Assembly: GCA_036503065.1 (NCBI GenBank)
Contig: DASXXM010000659.1
Span: 1 to 29,268, forward strand
From: DATEPR01 sp036503065
GTDB lineage: Bacteria; Actinomycetota; Actinomycetes; Mycobacteriales; Pseudonocardiaceae
Direction of reading: 5' to 3'
DNA: 29,268 bases
Part shown: piece after piece, positions 22,963 through 29,268 of the stretch
Layout of the letters: every line of letters starts with the position of its first letter
How positions within the stretch are numbered: the stretch's first letter is position 1
The notes under the pieces: model-generated
The model's input: only the letters and a program-made list of their open reading frames with translations
Databases searched by the model: none
Told to the model about the DNA's origin: nothing
Program-made: the position numbers and the translations under genes

Positions 22963-23208
22963 ATGACCGGCCAACGTTCCACCAGCCCTTTCGTGCGAGT
23001 CCCCAGCGCATTGCCGGTTGACGGATGGCGATCGGCCTGCGGACCCGACGGCGGCAACTGTGTCGAGGTGAACCTCGCGGCCCGGGACGCGGCCGGCATC
23101 ATCGGCATCCGGGACAGCAAGCCGGCAACCGGACCCGCGCTGGTATTCCGCGCGTCCGGCTGGCAGGCATTCCTGGCCGGCACCGTCACCGGCCGGTACC
23201 ACGCCTGA
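22963..23208 (+). CDS. DUF397 domain small protein
   Basis: This is an 81-residue protein with the DUF397 pattern: WRSACGPDGGNCVEVNLA, then GIIGIRDSKPATGPALVF and a final SGWQAFLAGT. DUF397 proteins are found almost only in actinobacteria beside XRE regulators of the WhiJ type and are thought to modulate them, possibly as antitoxin-like or adaptor partners. GAGGAG lies 5 nt before the ATG at 22963; the ATG at 22960 is too close. CATCATG (22934-22940) can pair with CATGATG (22959-22965), which includes the start codon, so translation may be restrained. The XRE gene follows 64 nt downstream. Confidence 0.9.
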   Translation: MTGQRSTSPFVRVPSALPVDGWRSACGPDGGNCVEVNLAARDAAGIIGIRDSKPATGPALVFRASGWQAFLAGTVTGRYHA

Positions 23209-23272
23209 GCGGCCACAACATGGTCTACTGTCTTTCACTCCACGCAAATCGGTGAGTGAGACGGGAGAACCG

Positions 23273-24133
23273 GTGCCCGGCACGGCCACGTCACTGCGCA
23301 TTCGACTTGGCAACGAGATCAGGGCGGCCCGGATCGCCGCAGGCCTCACCCAGGTCGAAGTCGCCGAGTTGCTCGGCTGCAAGCAGGGCAAGGTGAACAA
23401 GATCGAGGACGGCACCGTCTCGGTCAAGCAGGTCGACCTGGAGATCATGCTCGGCGCGTTCAGCGTCGGCGCCGTGTCCGCCGAACTGATGCGGGAGCTC
23501 GCGGCGACCGGTGACCGGCGCGGCGAATGGTCCGGCTACCGCGCGGCCGTGCCGACGTGGTTCCGCACGTTCACCAATCTGGAGCAGGCCGCGTCGGAGA
23601 TCTTCGGCTGGCACGGCGAACGCTTCAGCGGCGCGCTCCAGTCCGAGCACTACATGCTGACCCAGTTCAAGGCGGCGGGAAACACCAACGTCACCGAACT
23701 GGTGCGCAACCGGCGCGACCGCAAGCATGTCTTCGAACTGAATCCGCCACCCAGCCACCGGTTCGTGCTCGGCGAGGCGGCGTTCCGGCGGATGCCGGGC
23801 GGGCCGAACCCGGGTGTCGCGCTGGACCAGGTGCAGTACCTGATCCAGTTGATGGAGTCACACCAGGACGTGTCCATCCACATCCTGCCGTTCGACGCGC
23901 GACTGCCTTACGTGCCCAACGATTTCACCATCATGCGGTTCACCGACGGCACGCCCAACTGCGTGTTCGTCGAGCACGTCGCGGGCGGGCAGAAGATCGA
24001 GAACGAGTCACAGTTCAAGAAATTCGTCGAGGCATGGGACCAGCTTCGCGGCCCGGCACTGGAGAAGGCGCAGACCCTGGACTTCCTGCGGGCACTGGCC
24101 GCCGACTTCGCCAAACAACTCGACCTCGACTGA
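23273..24133 (+). CDS. XRE family helix-turn-helix regulator with DUF5753 domain
   Basis: This is a 286-residue protein. An N-terminal XRE HTH (residues about 9-62) reads RLGNEIRAARIAAGLTQVEV, AELLGCKQGKVNKIEDG. The remaining 200 residues form the DUF5753 domain, with GYRAAVPTWFRTFTNLEQAA, FSGALQSEHYMLTQFKAAG, the LNPPPSHRFVLGEAAFRR block and VSIHILPFDARLPY. This architecture is the WhiJ-like family of developmental regulators. The GTG at 23273 is preferred since GGGAG lies 5 nt upstream; GTG 23252 is in frame but has no site. A TACTGT box (23225-23230) may be its own -10. It is the likely regulator of the DUF397 gene and perhaps the divergent CxxC gene. Confidence 0.93.
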   Translation: MPGTATSLRIRLGNEIRAARIAAGLTQVEVAELLGCKQGKVNKIEDGTVSVKQVDLEIMLGAFSVGAVSAELMRELAATGDRRGEWSGYRAAVPTWFRTFTNLEQAASEIFGWHGERFSGALQSEHYMLTQFKAAGNTNVTELVRNRRDRKHVFELNPPPSHRFVLGEAAFRRMPGGPNPGVALDQVQYLIQLMESHQDVSIHILPFDARLPYVPNDFTIMRFTDGTPNCVFVEHVAGGQKIENESQFKKFVEAWDQLRGPALEKAQTLDFLRALAADFAKQLDLD

Positions 24134-24199
24134 TCCGGGCACACCCCTACTTGGATACGATGAGTCCGCAATACCGTTGGCAGTCCGGAGGACACAATT

Positions 24200-25060
24200 G
24201 TGAACGTAACTGACCAGCAACCGGTACCCCCCGGTGTCGACCTGGAACATCCCAGCGTGGCGCGGATCTACGACTTCTACCTCGGTGGTACCGCCAACTG
24301 GGCGATCGACCGTGAATTCGGTAAGAAGGTGCTGGCGCAGTTCCCGTTGGTGCGGCCGATCGCCAAGGCGAATCGGATCTTCCTGCAGCGAGCGGTCCGG
24401 CATCTGGTTCGGCTGGGTGTCCGCCAGTTCATCGACATCGGGTCCGGCGTGCCCACCATGGGCAGCACACACGAGATCGCGGACGAACTGTCGAGGGACA
24501 CCAAGGTCGTCTACGTCGACAACGAGCCGGTCGCGGTCGCGCATTCACAGATGTTGCTCGACCAGAAGGGTGACACCAATCGGCACGCCGCGATCAATGC
24601 CGATCTGCGGGAACCGGACGAACTGTGGCAACAGGTCCGGGAAACCGAGGTGCTCGACCTGACCAAGCCGGTGGGCATGCTGCTGGTCGCCGTGCTGCAC
24701 GTCCAACAGATCGGACCGGACGGCACGGACGTCGGGCCCGCGTCGGTGGCCCGCTGCCGGCAACTCGTCGCGCCCGGTTCGTACCTGGCCATTTCGCACG
24801 GCACCACCGATGGCGCGCCGGCCGAGCTGGCAGCGAACCTCGACGAGATCAAGAAGCTGTACGACAGCAGGAGCAGTCCGGTCATCTGGCGCACCCACGA
24901 CGACGTCCGCGCGCTGTTCGGCGACTTCCCGCTGATCGATCCGGGCCTGACGTGGACGACGCTGTGGCACCCCGAGGAGACCAGCCCGACCGCCCCGGTG
25001 ATCACGTTCGCGACACCGAACGAGTCGATGGTGGTGGCAGGCGTCGGCCGGAAACCCTGA
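24200..25060 (+). CDS. SAM-dependent methyltransferase, DUF574 family
   Basis: This is a 286-residue protein with the DUF574 layout. The N-terminal PSVARIYDFYLGGTANWAID signature is followed by the SAM-binding loop FIDIGSGVPTMGSTHEIA and an acidic end of strand 2 (VVYVDNEPVAVAHSQ). GMLLVAVLHVQQIG replaces the usual motif III. These proteins are abundant in actinomycetes, commonly next to XRE/DUF397 genes. Their methyl acceptor is unknown. GGAGG lies 8 nt before the GTG at 24200. The 66-nt gap to the XRE gene and shared strand allow an operon, though TACGAT (24156-24161) may give it a separate promoter. Confidence 0.93.
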   Translation: MNVTDQQPVPPGVDLEHPSVARIYDFYLGGTANWAIDREFGKKVLAQFPLVRPIAKANRIFLQRAVRHLVRLGVRQFIDIGSGVPTMGSTHEIADELSRDTKVVYVDNEPVAVAHSQMLLDQKGDTNRHAAINADLREPDELWQQVRETEVLDLTKPVGMLLVAVLHVQQIGPDGTDVGPASVARCRQLVAPGSYLAISHGTTDGAPAELAANLDEIKKLYDSRSSPVIWRTHDDVRALFGDFPLIDPGLTWTTLWHPEETSPTAPVITFATPNESMVVAGVGRKP

Positions 25061-25087
25061 CACCGCCGGGCAAGGCCAGGCGCCGGC

Positions 25088-27028
25088 CTAAATGGACAGT
25101 TCGGGTTTGAGGTCGGCGATCCGCCATTCCCGGCGCCTGCCGACGGCGAACACCGTGAGCGCCATGGCAACCACGCCGAACGCCGCCAGCACGAGCACGT
25201 CCTGCACCAGGTGGGCGCTGTTGCCGCCGGTGATGGTCACCCGCAGGCCGTCGACGAGGTAGCTCATCGGCAGCACCGGATGCAGGGCGCGGAACACGGC
25301 CGGCAGCGTCTCGTACGGATAGGTGCCGGCACACGTGGTGAGCTGCAACAGCAACAGGATCAGCATGACGGCACTGGCGACACCGCCGAGCAACACGCGG
25401 AAGAAGTGCGCGATGGCGGTGAACGCGGCCGCCGCCAACACGAGCAGACCAGCCATTTCCCACGGATGCACCGGATCGAGCCCGAGCCCCCGGTCCACCA
25501 CGACGTACAGCAACAGCCCCGCGAACACGCAGGCCGCGCCCGCCGGTAGCCAGCAGGCCAGCGCCACCACCAGGTTGCCGGCCCGGCTGGCCAGCGCCCG
25601 CTGCGACAACGCGCGCAGGATGAGGAATCCCGTGATGCCGAACACCCACAGTGCGATGGAGAAGAAGAACGGCGTCAGCCCACGGCCGTAGTTGTTGGCC
25701 GGATGCAGGTTGGTGACCGCGACATCGACCGGCGACGCCAGGGTGGCCGCGTTGTCCTTCTGCTGTTGCGGTGACAGCACCGGCAGTTGGCCCTGTGCGT
25801 CGGCAAGGCCGCCTGCGAGTTGGGTCGCGCCGTCGTGCAGTTGGCCGATGCCGGTGTCGAGTTGGGTGGCGCCGGACAGGGCGGTGCCCAGTCCGGTGTC
25901 CAGTTGCGTCGCGCCGGACGCGACCTGTTTGGCGCCGGTCGCCAGTTGCTGGATCTGTGACGCCGCACCCCTGGCCTGCGCCTGCAACTGCGGTGCGTCC
26001 CTGGCCAGGGTGTCGGCCGCCTGGGCCACATCGGCGGTCGCGGTCCTCAGCTGGCCGGCGGCCGTGTTGACCTGGCCGGTCAGGGCGGCGGCCTGGCTGG
26101 TCGCGGTGACCAGTTGCTGGTAGGCCGGATCGCTCTGTAGTTCGGGATGGGCTTGGCCGAGCTGGGTTACCTTGGCCTGAACCGAGTCCGTACCGCCGGA
26201 CACCGCGCCGGTGGCCTGCGCCGCCGTGCTCGCCAGGCTCGCTGCCGTGTTCGCCGCGGCCGCCGCGTTCTGGGTGACCGTCGGGATGGCCGCGGCTATG
26301 GCGTTCGCGATCGGCACCACCACGTTCGCGATCGCGGTCACCCCGTCGGACACCTGTTGGGCACCCGGCGCGAGTTGGTCGGCGCCCTGCTTGAGCTGGG
26401 TCAGCCCCGATACGAGCGCGCCGCTGCCTTGTTTCGCGGTGGCGAGGTTGTTCCGCAGTTGGTCGGCACCGTTGGTCGCCTTGGTGAGCCCGTCGTGAAG
26501 TCGTTGCAGGTTGCCGAAGACGGACTCGAAGTAGGCGCTCACCGCGGCCGCGCTGATCTTGTTCTGGAGTTCGGACTGCACGGTTTCGGCCATCTTGCCG
26601 ACGATGTAGCCGTTGGCGTCGTCGAGAGTGATCAACATGCCGGCGCGTTGCGGCGTGCCGGTGGCGCCGCTGGCCAGTTTCGCGGAGAAGTCCCGCGGCA
26701 CGGAGATCGTGAAGTAGTAGCGGGTATCGTGCACGCCTCGTGCGGCATCGGCGTCGTCGGTGAAATGCCAGTCGAAGATCGGATCCTTCTTCAGTTCGCC
26801 GACGAACAGCTCACCGGCCGCGACCCGCTGCCCGTTGACCGTCACCGGTTTGTCGTCGTTCACCACGGCGACCGGGATCTGATTGAGCTTGCCGTAGGGA
26901 TCCCAGTTGGACCACAGGTAGAGTCCGCCGTAGAGCAACGGAACGAGAACGACGAAGACGAGCGCCAGCCGTTGCAGTGGTGTGCGGAAGCGCAGGAACT
27001 CGAACCGGGCCAACCTAAACGCGCGCAT
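25088..27028 (-). CDS. YhgE/Pip family membrane protein
   Basis: This is a 646-residue protein. One N-terminal helix (LALVFVVLVPLLYGGLYLW) precedes an extracellular part with NWDPYGKLNQIPVAVVNDDK, the hallmark of YhgE/Pip proteins. A long Ala/Gln/Leu-rich helical stalk (about 180-410) has repeated LxxGAxQLxxG units (VSGLTQLKQGADQLAPGAQQ and similar). Five or six helices of ABC-2 type form the C-terminus. Relatives include phage-infection protein Pip and the type VII secretion factor EsaA, and many act with an ABC ATPase. The ATG at 27028 lies inside the end of the ABC-like gene (14-nt overlap), so the two are translated together. Substrate is unknown. Confidence 0.92.
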   Translation of the reverse strand: MRAFRLARFEFLRFRTPLQRLALVFVVLVPLLYGGLYLWSNWDPYGKLNQIPVAVVNDDKPVTVNGQRVAAGELFVGELKKDPIFDWHFTDDADAARGVHDTRYYFTISVPRDFSAKLASGATGTPQRAGMLITLDDANGYIVGKMAETVQSELQNKISAAAVSAYFESVFGNLQRLHDGLTKATNGADQLRNNLATAKQGSGALVSGLTQLKQGADQLAPGAQQVSDGVTAIANVVVPIANAIAAAIPTVTQNAAAAANTAASLASTAAQATGAVSGGTDSVQAKVTQLGQAHPELQSDPAYQQLVTATSQAAALTGQVNTAAGQLRTATADVAQAADTLARDAPQLQAQARGAASQIQQLATGAKQVASGATQLDTGLGTALSGATQLDTGIGQLHDGATQLAGGLADAQGQLPVLSPQQQKDNAATLASPVDVAVTNLHPANNYGRGLTPFFFSIALWVFGITGFLILRALSQRALASRAGNLVVALACWLPAGAACVFAGLLLYVVVDRGLGLDPVHPWEMAGLLVLAAAAFTAIAHFFRVLLGGVASAVMLILLLLQLTTCAGTYPYETLPAVFRALHPVLPMSYLVDGLRVTITGGNSAHLVQDVLVLAAFGVVAMALTVFAVGRRREWRIADLKPELSI

Positions 27029-27656
27029 CCACGCTCCTCTGTGTCACGTCGGCCCCGGCGTCGGCGGCGATCCGGCCGTCGACCGTGGTTGCGATCACGG
27101 CGGTGCCGGCCGCGCGCAACGCGGTCCAGATCCGCCGCTGTTGTGCTGGCGTGGCAGCGATGTCAACGTCGTCCACGACAAGTGCCCTCGGTCTACCGGC
27201 CAACGCCAACGCCACCGCGAGCAACACGGCGTCGTCCGTGGCCAGCTCGGCGACGACCGCGGTCGGATCGACATCGAGCCCGACGATCCCGGCGGCCCAG
27301 CGGTAATCGTGGTGGCCAAGCAGGTCGGCCTCACGGATGTGATCGACCACGTGCATCTCGGGCTCCAACTCGACGGCGGCCGTGACCCTGGCCACCGCGA
27401 CCAGCCGCCTGATCTCGGGCCGCTGTTCCTGTCCGGCAACGACCAGCCGCCCGGCCGTCGGCTTCGCCCGGCCGGCCAACGCGAGCAACAACATGCTGCG
27501 CCCGCTGCCCGCCGGTCCCGCGATCGCGGTCACCGAGCCGGCTGTCAGGGACAGATCAACGTCTCGGAACACCCAGCCGCGCCTGGTCCGCAGGCCGAGT
27601 TGTTCGGCGCGGATCAGCTCCTGGGGCGGTTCGGGTTCGCTCGCTTCTGTCGCCAT
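27015..27656 (-). CDS. ABC-ATPase-like protein with degenerate catalytic motifs, partner of YhgE/Pip
   Basis: This is a 213-residue protein with the ABC fold but eroded motifs. Walker A is GPAGSGRS (47-54), with Arg53 where Lys is essential. The Walker B end is ALVVDD (158-163), with Asp163 replacing the catalytic Glu. No LSGGQ signature is visible (ELATDDAVLLA occupies the place), no Q-loop Gln is evident, and the H-loop His is lost (IATTVDG). The rest (beta strands and D-loop-like VDIAATPAQQRR) is intact, so it is folded and kept by selection, not decayed. It overlaps the YhgE/Pip gene by 14 nt. It may bind nucleotide without turnover, or act as a structural subunit. ATG 27656 is preferred; GTG 27662 is possible. 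Confidence 0.85.
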   Translation of the reverse strand: MATEASEPEPPQELIRAEQLGLRTRRGWVFRDVDLSLTAGSVTAIAGPAGSGRSMLLLALAGRAKPTAGRLVVAGQEQRPEIRRLVAVARVTAAVELEPEMHVVDHIREADLLGHHDYRWAAGIVGLDVDPTAVVAELATDDAVLLAVALALAGRPRALVVDDVDIAATPAQQRRIWTALRAAGTAVIATTVDGRIAADAGADVTQRSVDARV

Positions 27657-27861
27657 GGTGACCTGCGCTCGCCTTGGGGTTGGCCAACAGTGTGCCCGGA
27701 AGTTCACGACAAGTCGCCATCATCCGGGCGTGTCGCCCATCATCCACCGGGTGAAACGCGCCGGTCTTGTGGTGGTCAACACAGCCGCCGCGGCTCCGGC
27801 GGCCCCGGGCTTCGACCTAAACAGTTGTCGGTGCGGATTACCTCTGGTGCAGGATCTGACG

Positions 27862-28773
27862 ATGCACTCAGAGCGCGCAGACGGTGAACCGGTCAGCGGG
27901 CACAGTGGTCAGGTGGCGTGGCGGATGGAGGTGGCGCGGCGCATCGCCGATGCCTATGGCGTCAATGACAGGCTGGCGGCCGTCACGGCCGCGGGATCGG
28001 TGGGTGCCGGGATTGCCGATCGTTGGTCGGACCTGGAACTGGACTGCTACTGGTGGCAGCCGCCCGTCGATGCCGATCGTCGCGGCCCGATCGAACACCT
28101 CGGCGCGGCGCTGGCGGCGTTCTGGGACTACGACCCCGACGACCGGGAGTGGAGTGAGGACTATCGCCTCGGCAGTCTCGGGGTCACGGTCAGCAACTTC
28201 ACCGTCGACACGATCGAGGGGTTCCTGGACGCGGTTCTCGATCAGGCCAGCACCGATCCGGTCGCGCACATGCGCCTCGCCGCGATCCAGCGCTGCCAGG
28301 CGTTGCGTGGCGTCCGCCTTGTTCAGCCGTGGCAGGTTCGCGCCGAGCGATATCCGGATCGCCTGGTCACCTCCGTGGTCGAGCGGTCGCTGACGCCCGG
28401 CGTTCTGGCGGGCTGGTCGACTCGGGAAGCTCTTGCGGAACGTGGTGACACCATCGCGGTGCACGCGCTGCTGTCCCGGATCGAGCAGGCGGTATTCGCC
28501 GTGGTGTTGGCGCTCAACCGGATCTATCAGCCGCACCGACTCACCAAGTGGCAGCGTCACCATGCTGCCCAACTCACCGTTGCGCCACCCGACTTCGAAC
28601 AGCGGCTCGACGACCTCTGGCAGGGGCCCGACGCGGACAGGATCGCCGGCGCGGAAGCGTTGCTGGCCGATACGGTCGCCTTGGTGCGGTCGCGTTGTCG
28701 TGCCGACCTGACCGCGTTCTACGACGTACTTGGTCAGCGACGGCAACCGGCGACGGCACCACAGGAAACGTGA
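27862..28773 (+). CDS. Nucleotidyltransferase-like protein
   Basis: This is a 303-residue protein. AAGSVGAGIADRWSDLELDCYW (around residues 43-63) matches the nucleotidyltransferase core GS-x(10)-D-x-E, with Gly45-Ser46 and the metal-binding pair Asp57 and Glu59. The remainder is helical, with LLSRIEQAVFAVVLALNRIYQPHR resembling the C-terminal bundle of DUF4037/aminoglycoside-adenylyltransferase-like proteins. It may transfer a nucleotide to a small molecule or protein, but the target is unknown. AGGA lies 7 nt before the ATG at 27862. It is divergent from the ABC/YhgE pair across 205 bp. The Glu in the third acidic place is less common than Asp. Confidence 0.75.
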   Translation: MHSERADGEPVSGHSGQVAWRMEVARRIADAYGVNDRLAAVTAAGSVGAGIADRWSDLELDCYWWQPPVDADRRGPIEHLGAALAAFWDYDPDDREWSEDYRLGSLGVTVSNFTVDTIEGFLDAVLDQASTDPVAHMRLAAIQRCQALRGVRLVQPWQVRAERYPDRLVTSVVERSLTPGVLAGWSTREALAERGDTIAVHALLSRIEQAVFAVVLALNRIYQPHRLTKWQRHHAAQLTVAPPDFEQRLDDLWQGPDADRIAGAEALLADTVALVRSRCRADLTAFYDVLGQRRQPATAPQET

Positions 28774-28821
28774 GTGCGCAGGGCTGCCGTTCACCTTCGT
28801 CACCGCGACCGAGGAGGAGGC

Positions 28822-29162
28822 ATGGACCATCACAGGATGCTCGACAGCGCGGACCGGGCTCTGCATCGGGGGCCCGCTTGGCCGGTGCGGCGGCGGTGGC
28901 GGCTGGGGTGGCCGGCGGCTTCCGCGTATGGGAAAGTGACGGGTTGCTGGCGGTCCTGGCCACCGATCCGACGCTGGCGTTTCTGTCTACTGTGTCCGGT
29001 GTGACGGCGGACACCGTTGACGCGGCTATTGATCTTGTCGACGACTCCGTTTGGCAAGGCGTGCAGCCGGTTCTCGTCGAGTCATCATCTGTGGACAACT
29101 TTATAGGTTGTCCACAGATTGCCGATGAGCCCCTGTTGACTCACGTCAAGATGCCCGCGTAG
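28822..29162 (+). pseudogene. Broken acetyltransferase-like gene (frameshifted and 3'-truncated)
   Basis: GAGGAG (28811-28816) precedes an ATG at 28822 that encodes MDHHRMLDSADRALH. The frame then becomes nonsense, while the protein-like sequence continues in another frame as ARLAGAAAVAAG, FRVWESDGLLAVLATDPTLA and FLSTVSGVTADTVDAAIDLV. The switch lies at the run of five G at 28868-28872. The continuation resembles the N-terminal part of actinobacterial GNAT proteins, as far as I can recall. It ends inside a perfect hairpin at 29087-29119 with no GNAT core following, so the 3' part is missing. A sequencing error would explain the frameshift but not the truncation. Confidence 0.45.
29087..29119. 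terminator. 13-bp perfect hairpin, probable terminator
   Basis: ATCTGTGGACAAC (29087-29099) and GTTGTCCACAGAT (29107-29119) pair exactly around a 7-nt AT-rich loop (TTTATAG). It sits between the remnant on the plus strand and the stop of the minus-strand gene at 29146, as expected for a convergent terminator. A mobile-element end is the alternative, but no transposase is near. Confidence 0.6.
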
Positions 29163-29268
29163 GCGGAGTCGTTGCCTCACCCGAAATGCCCGCGACACGC
29201 AGCCCGTCATAAGGTCGAGTGGGCAGGTCATGACGGGTGACCTCGCGGGCCAGAGCGTCACCCAGCGC
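29146..29268 (-). CDS. C-terminal fragment of a protein cut by the right edge
   Basis: The minus strand is open from the window edge to a TGA at 29146-29148. It gives 40 residues containing ALAREVTRHDLPTRPYDG and LRVAGISGEATTPP. I do not recognise the family. The hairpin 27 nt downstream of the stop supports a real gene end. The evidence is otherwise only an open frame, so this is tentative. Confidence 0.35.
   Translation of the reverse strand, partial: ALGDALAREVTRHDLPTRPYDGLRVAGISGEATTPPTRAS

Noticed and set aside
25700..26450. Internal repeats as a tandem DNA repeat or CRISPR-like array
   Set aside because: The periodicity is at protein level (LxxGAxQLxxG helical repeats of a YhgE/Pip stalk); the DNA units are degenerate and irregular.
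25675..26498. Plus-strand frames of 95-143 codons over the YhgE stalk
   Set aside because: They mirror the repetitive Ala/Gln codons of the minus-strand stalk and are compositional artefacts.
29087..29119. Insertion-sequence terminal repeat
   Set aside because: The two arms are only 7 nt apart and no transposase or target duplication is visible, so a terminator is simpler.

Overview
The window is very GC-rich, its genes are dense with G/C third positions, and several genes lie on each strand. It has strong AGGAGG-type ribosome sites and leaderless-looking starts. It also carries families that cluster in filamentous actinobacteria: DUF397, XRE/DUF5753, DUF574 methyltransferase, ECF42-DGPF, and YhgE/Pip with an ABC protein. 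I infer an actinobacterial chromosome, most likely order Pseudonocardiales. No tRNA, rRNA, CRISPR array, transposase or prophage gene was seen.

Layout, left to right. (1) 1-557 is the start of a minus-strand secreted or membrane-anchored alpha/beta hydrolase. (2) 558-1108 is a long regulatory stretch. It ends in what reads as a yybP-ykoY manganese riboswitch, whose 3' strand can alternatively bury the ribosome site of a TerC-family membrane protein (1109-2092). (3) 2149-4125 is an S9 prolyl-oligopeptidase-type peptidase. (4) 4141-5409 is a RES-type toxin with its antitoxin. (5) 5550-7106 is an acyl-CoA synthetase. It is divergent from a winged-helix regulator that is translationally coupled to an MFS exporter (7233-9088). 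(6) 9139-10974 is a secreted gamma-glutamyltransferase, closed by a 23-bp perfect hairpin shared with a convergent metallo-beta-lactamase-fold gene. (7) 12058-12801 is a membrane protein with a tetraspan-like N-terminus. (8) 13063-15553 is an ECF42 sigma factor overlapping its DGPF/YCII partner, with two divergent VOC (glyoxalase-fold) genes. (9) 15674-17151 is an IclR regulator followed by a SnoaL-like protein. (10) 17155-19082 holds an RluA-type pseudouridine synthase and an NAD-dependent epimerase/dehydratase, both on the minus strand.

(11) 19517-21549 is a membrane-bound diguanylate cyclase whose stop overlaps the start of a DUF985 cupin gene. (12) 21557-25060 looks like an accessory actinobacterial regulatory locus. 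It contains a small membrane protein, an unnamed protein with a CxxC motif, a DUF397 protein, an XRE/DUF5753 regulator and a DUF574 methyltransferase. Twin palindromic octamers sit in the divergent promoter. (13) 25088-27656 is a YhgE/Pip membrane protein overlapping an ABC-ATPase-like gene whose catalytic motifs are degenerate. (14) 27862-28773 is a nucleotidyltransferase-like protein. (15) The right edge has a broken acetyltransferase-like gene, a 13-bp perfect hairpin, and the 3' end of another minus-strand gene.

Most of this is ordinary actinobacterial content. The parts I think deserve a second look are the riboswitch with its anti-Shine-Dalgarno stem, the DUF397/XRE locus with its palindromic operator pair and unnamed partner, the degenerate ABC/YhgE pair, the RES module with an unusual antitoxin, and an 11-base motif found three times inside genes using rare codons.
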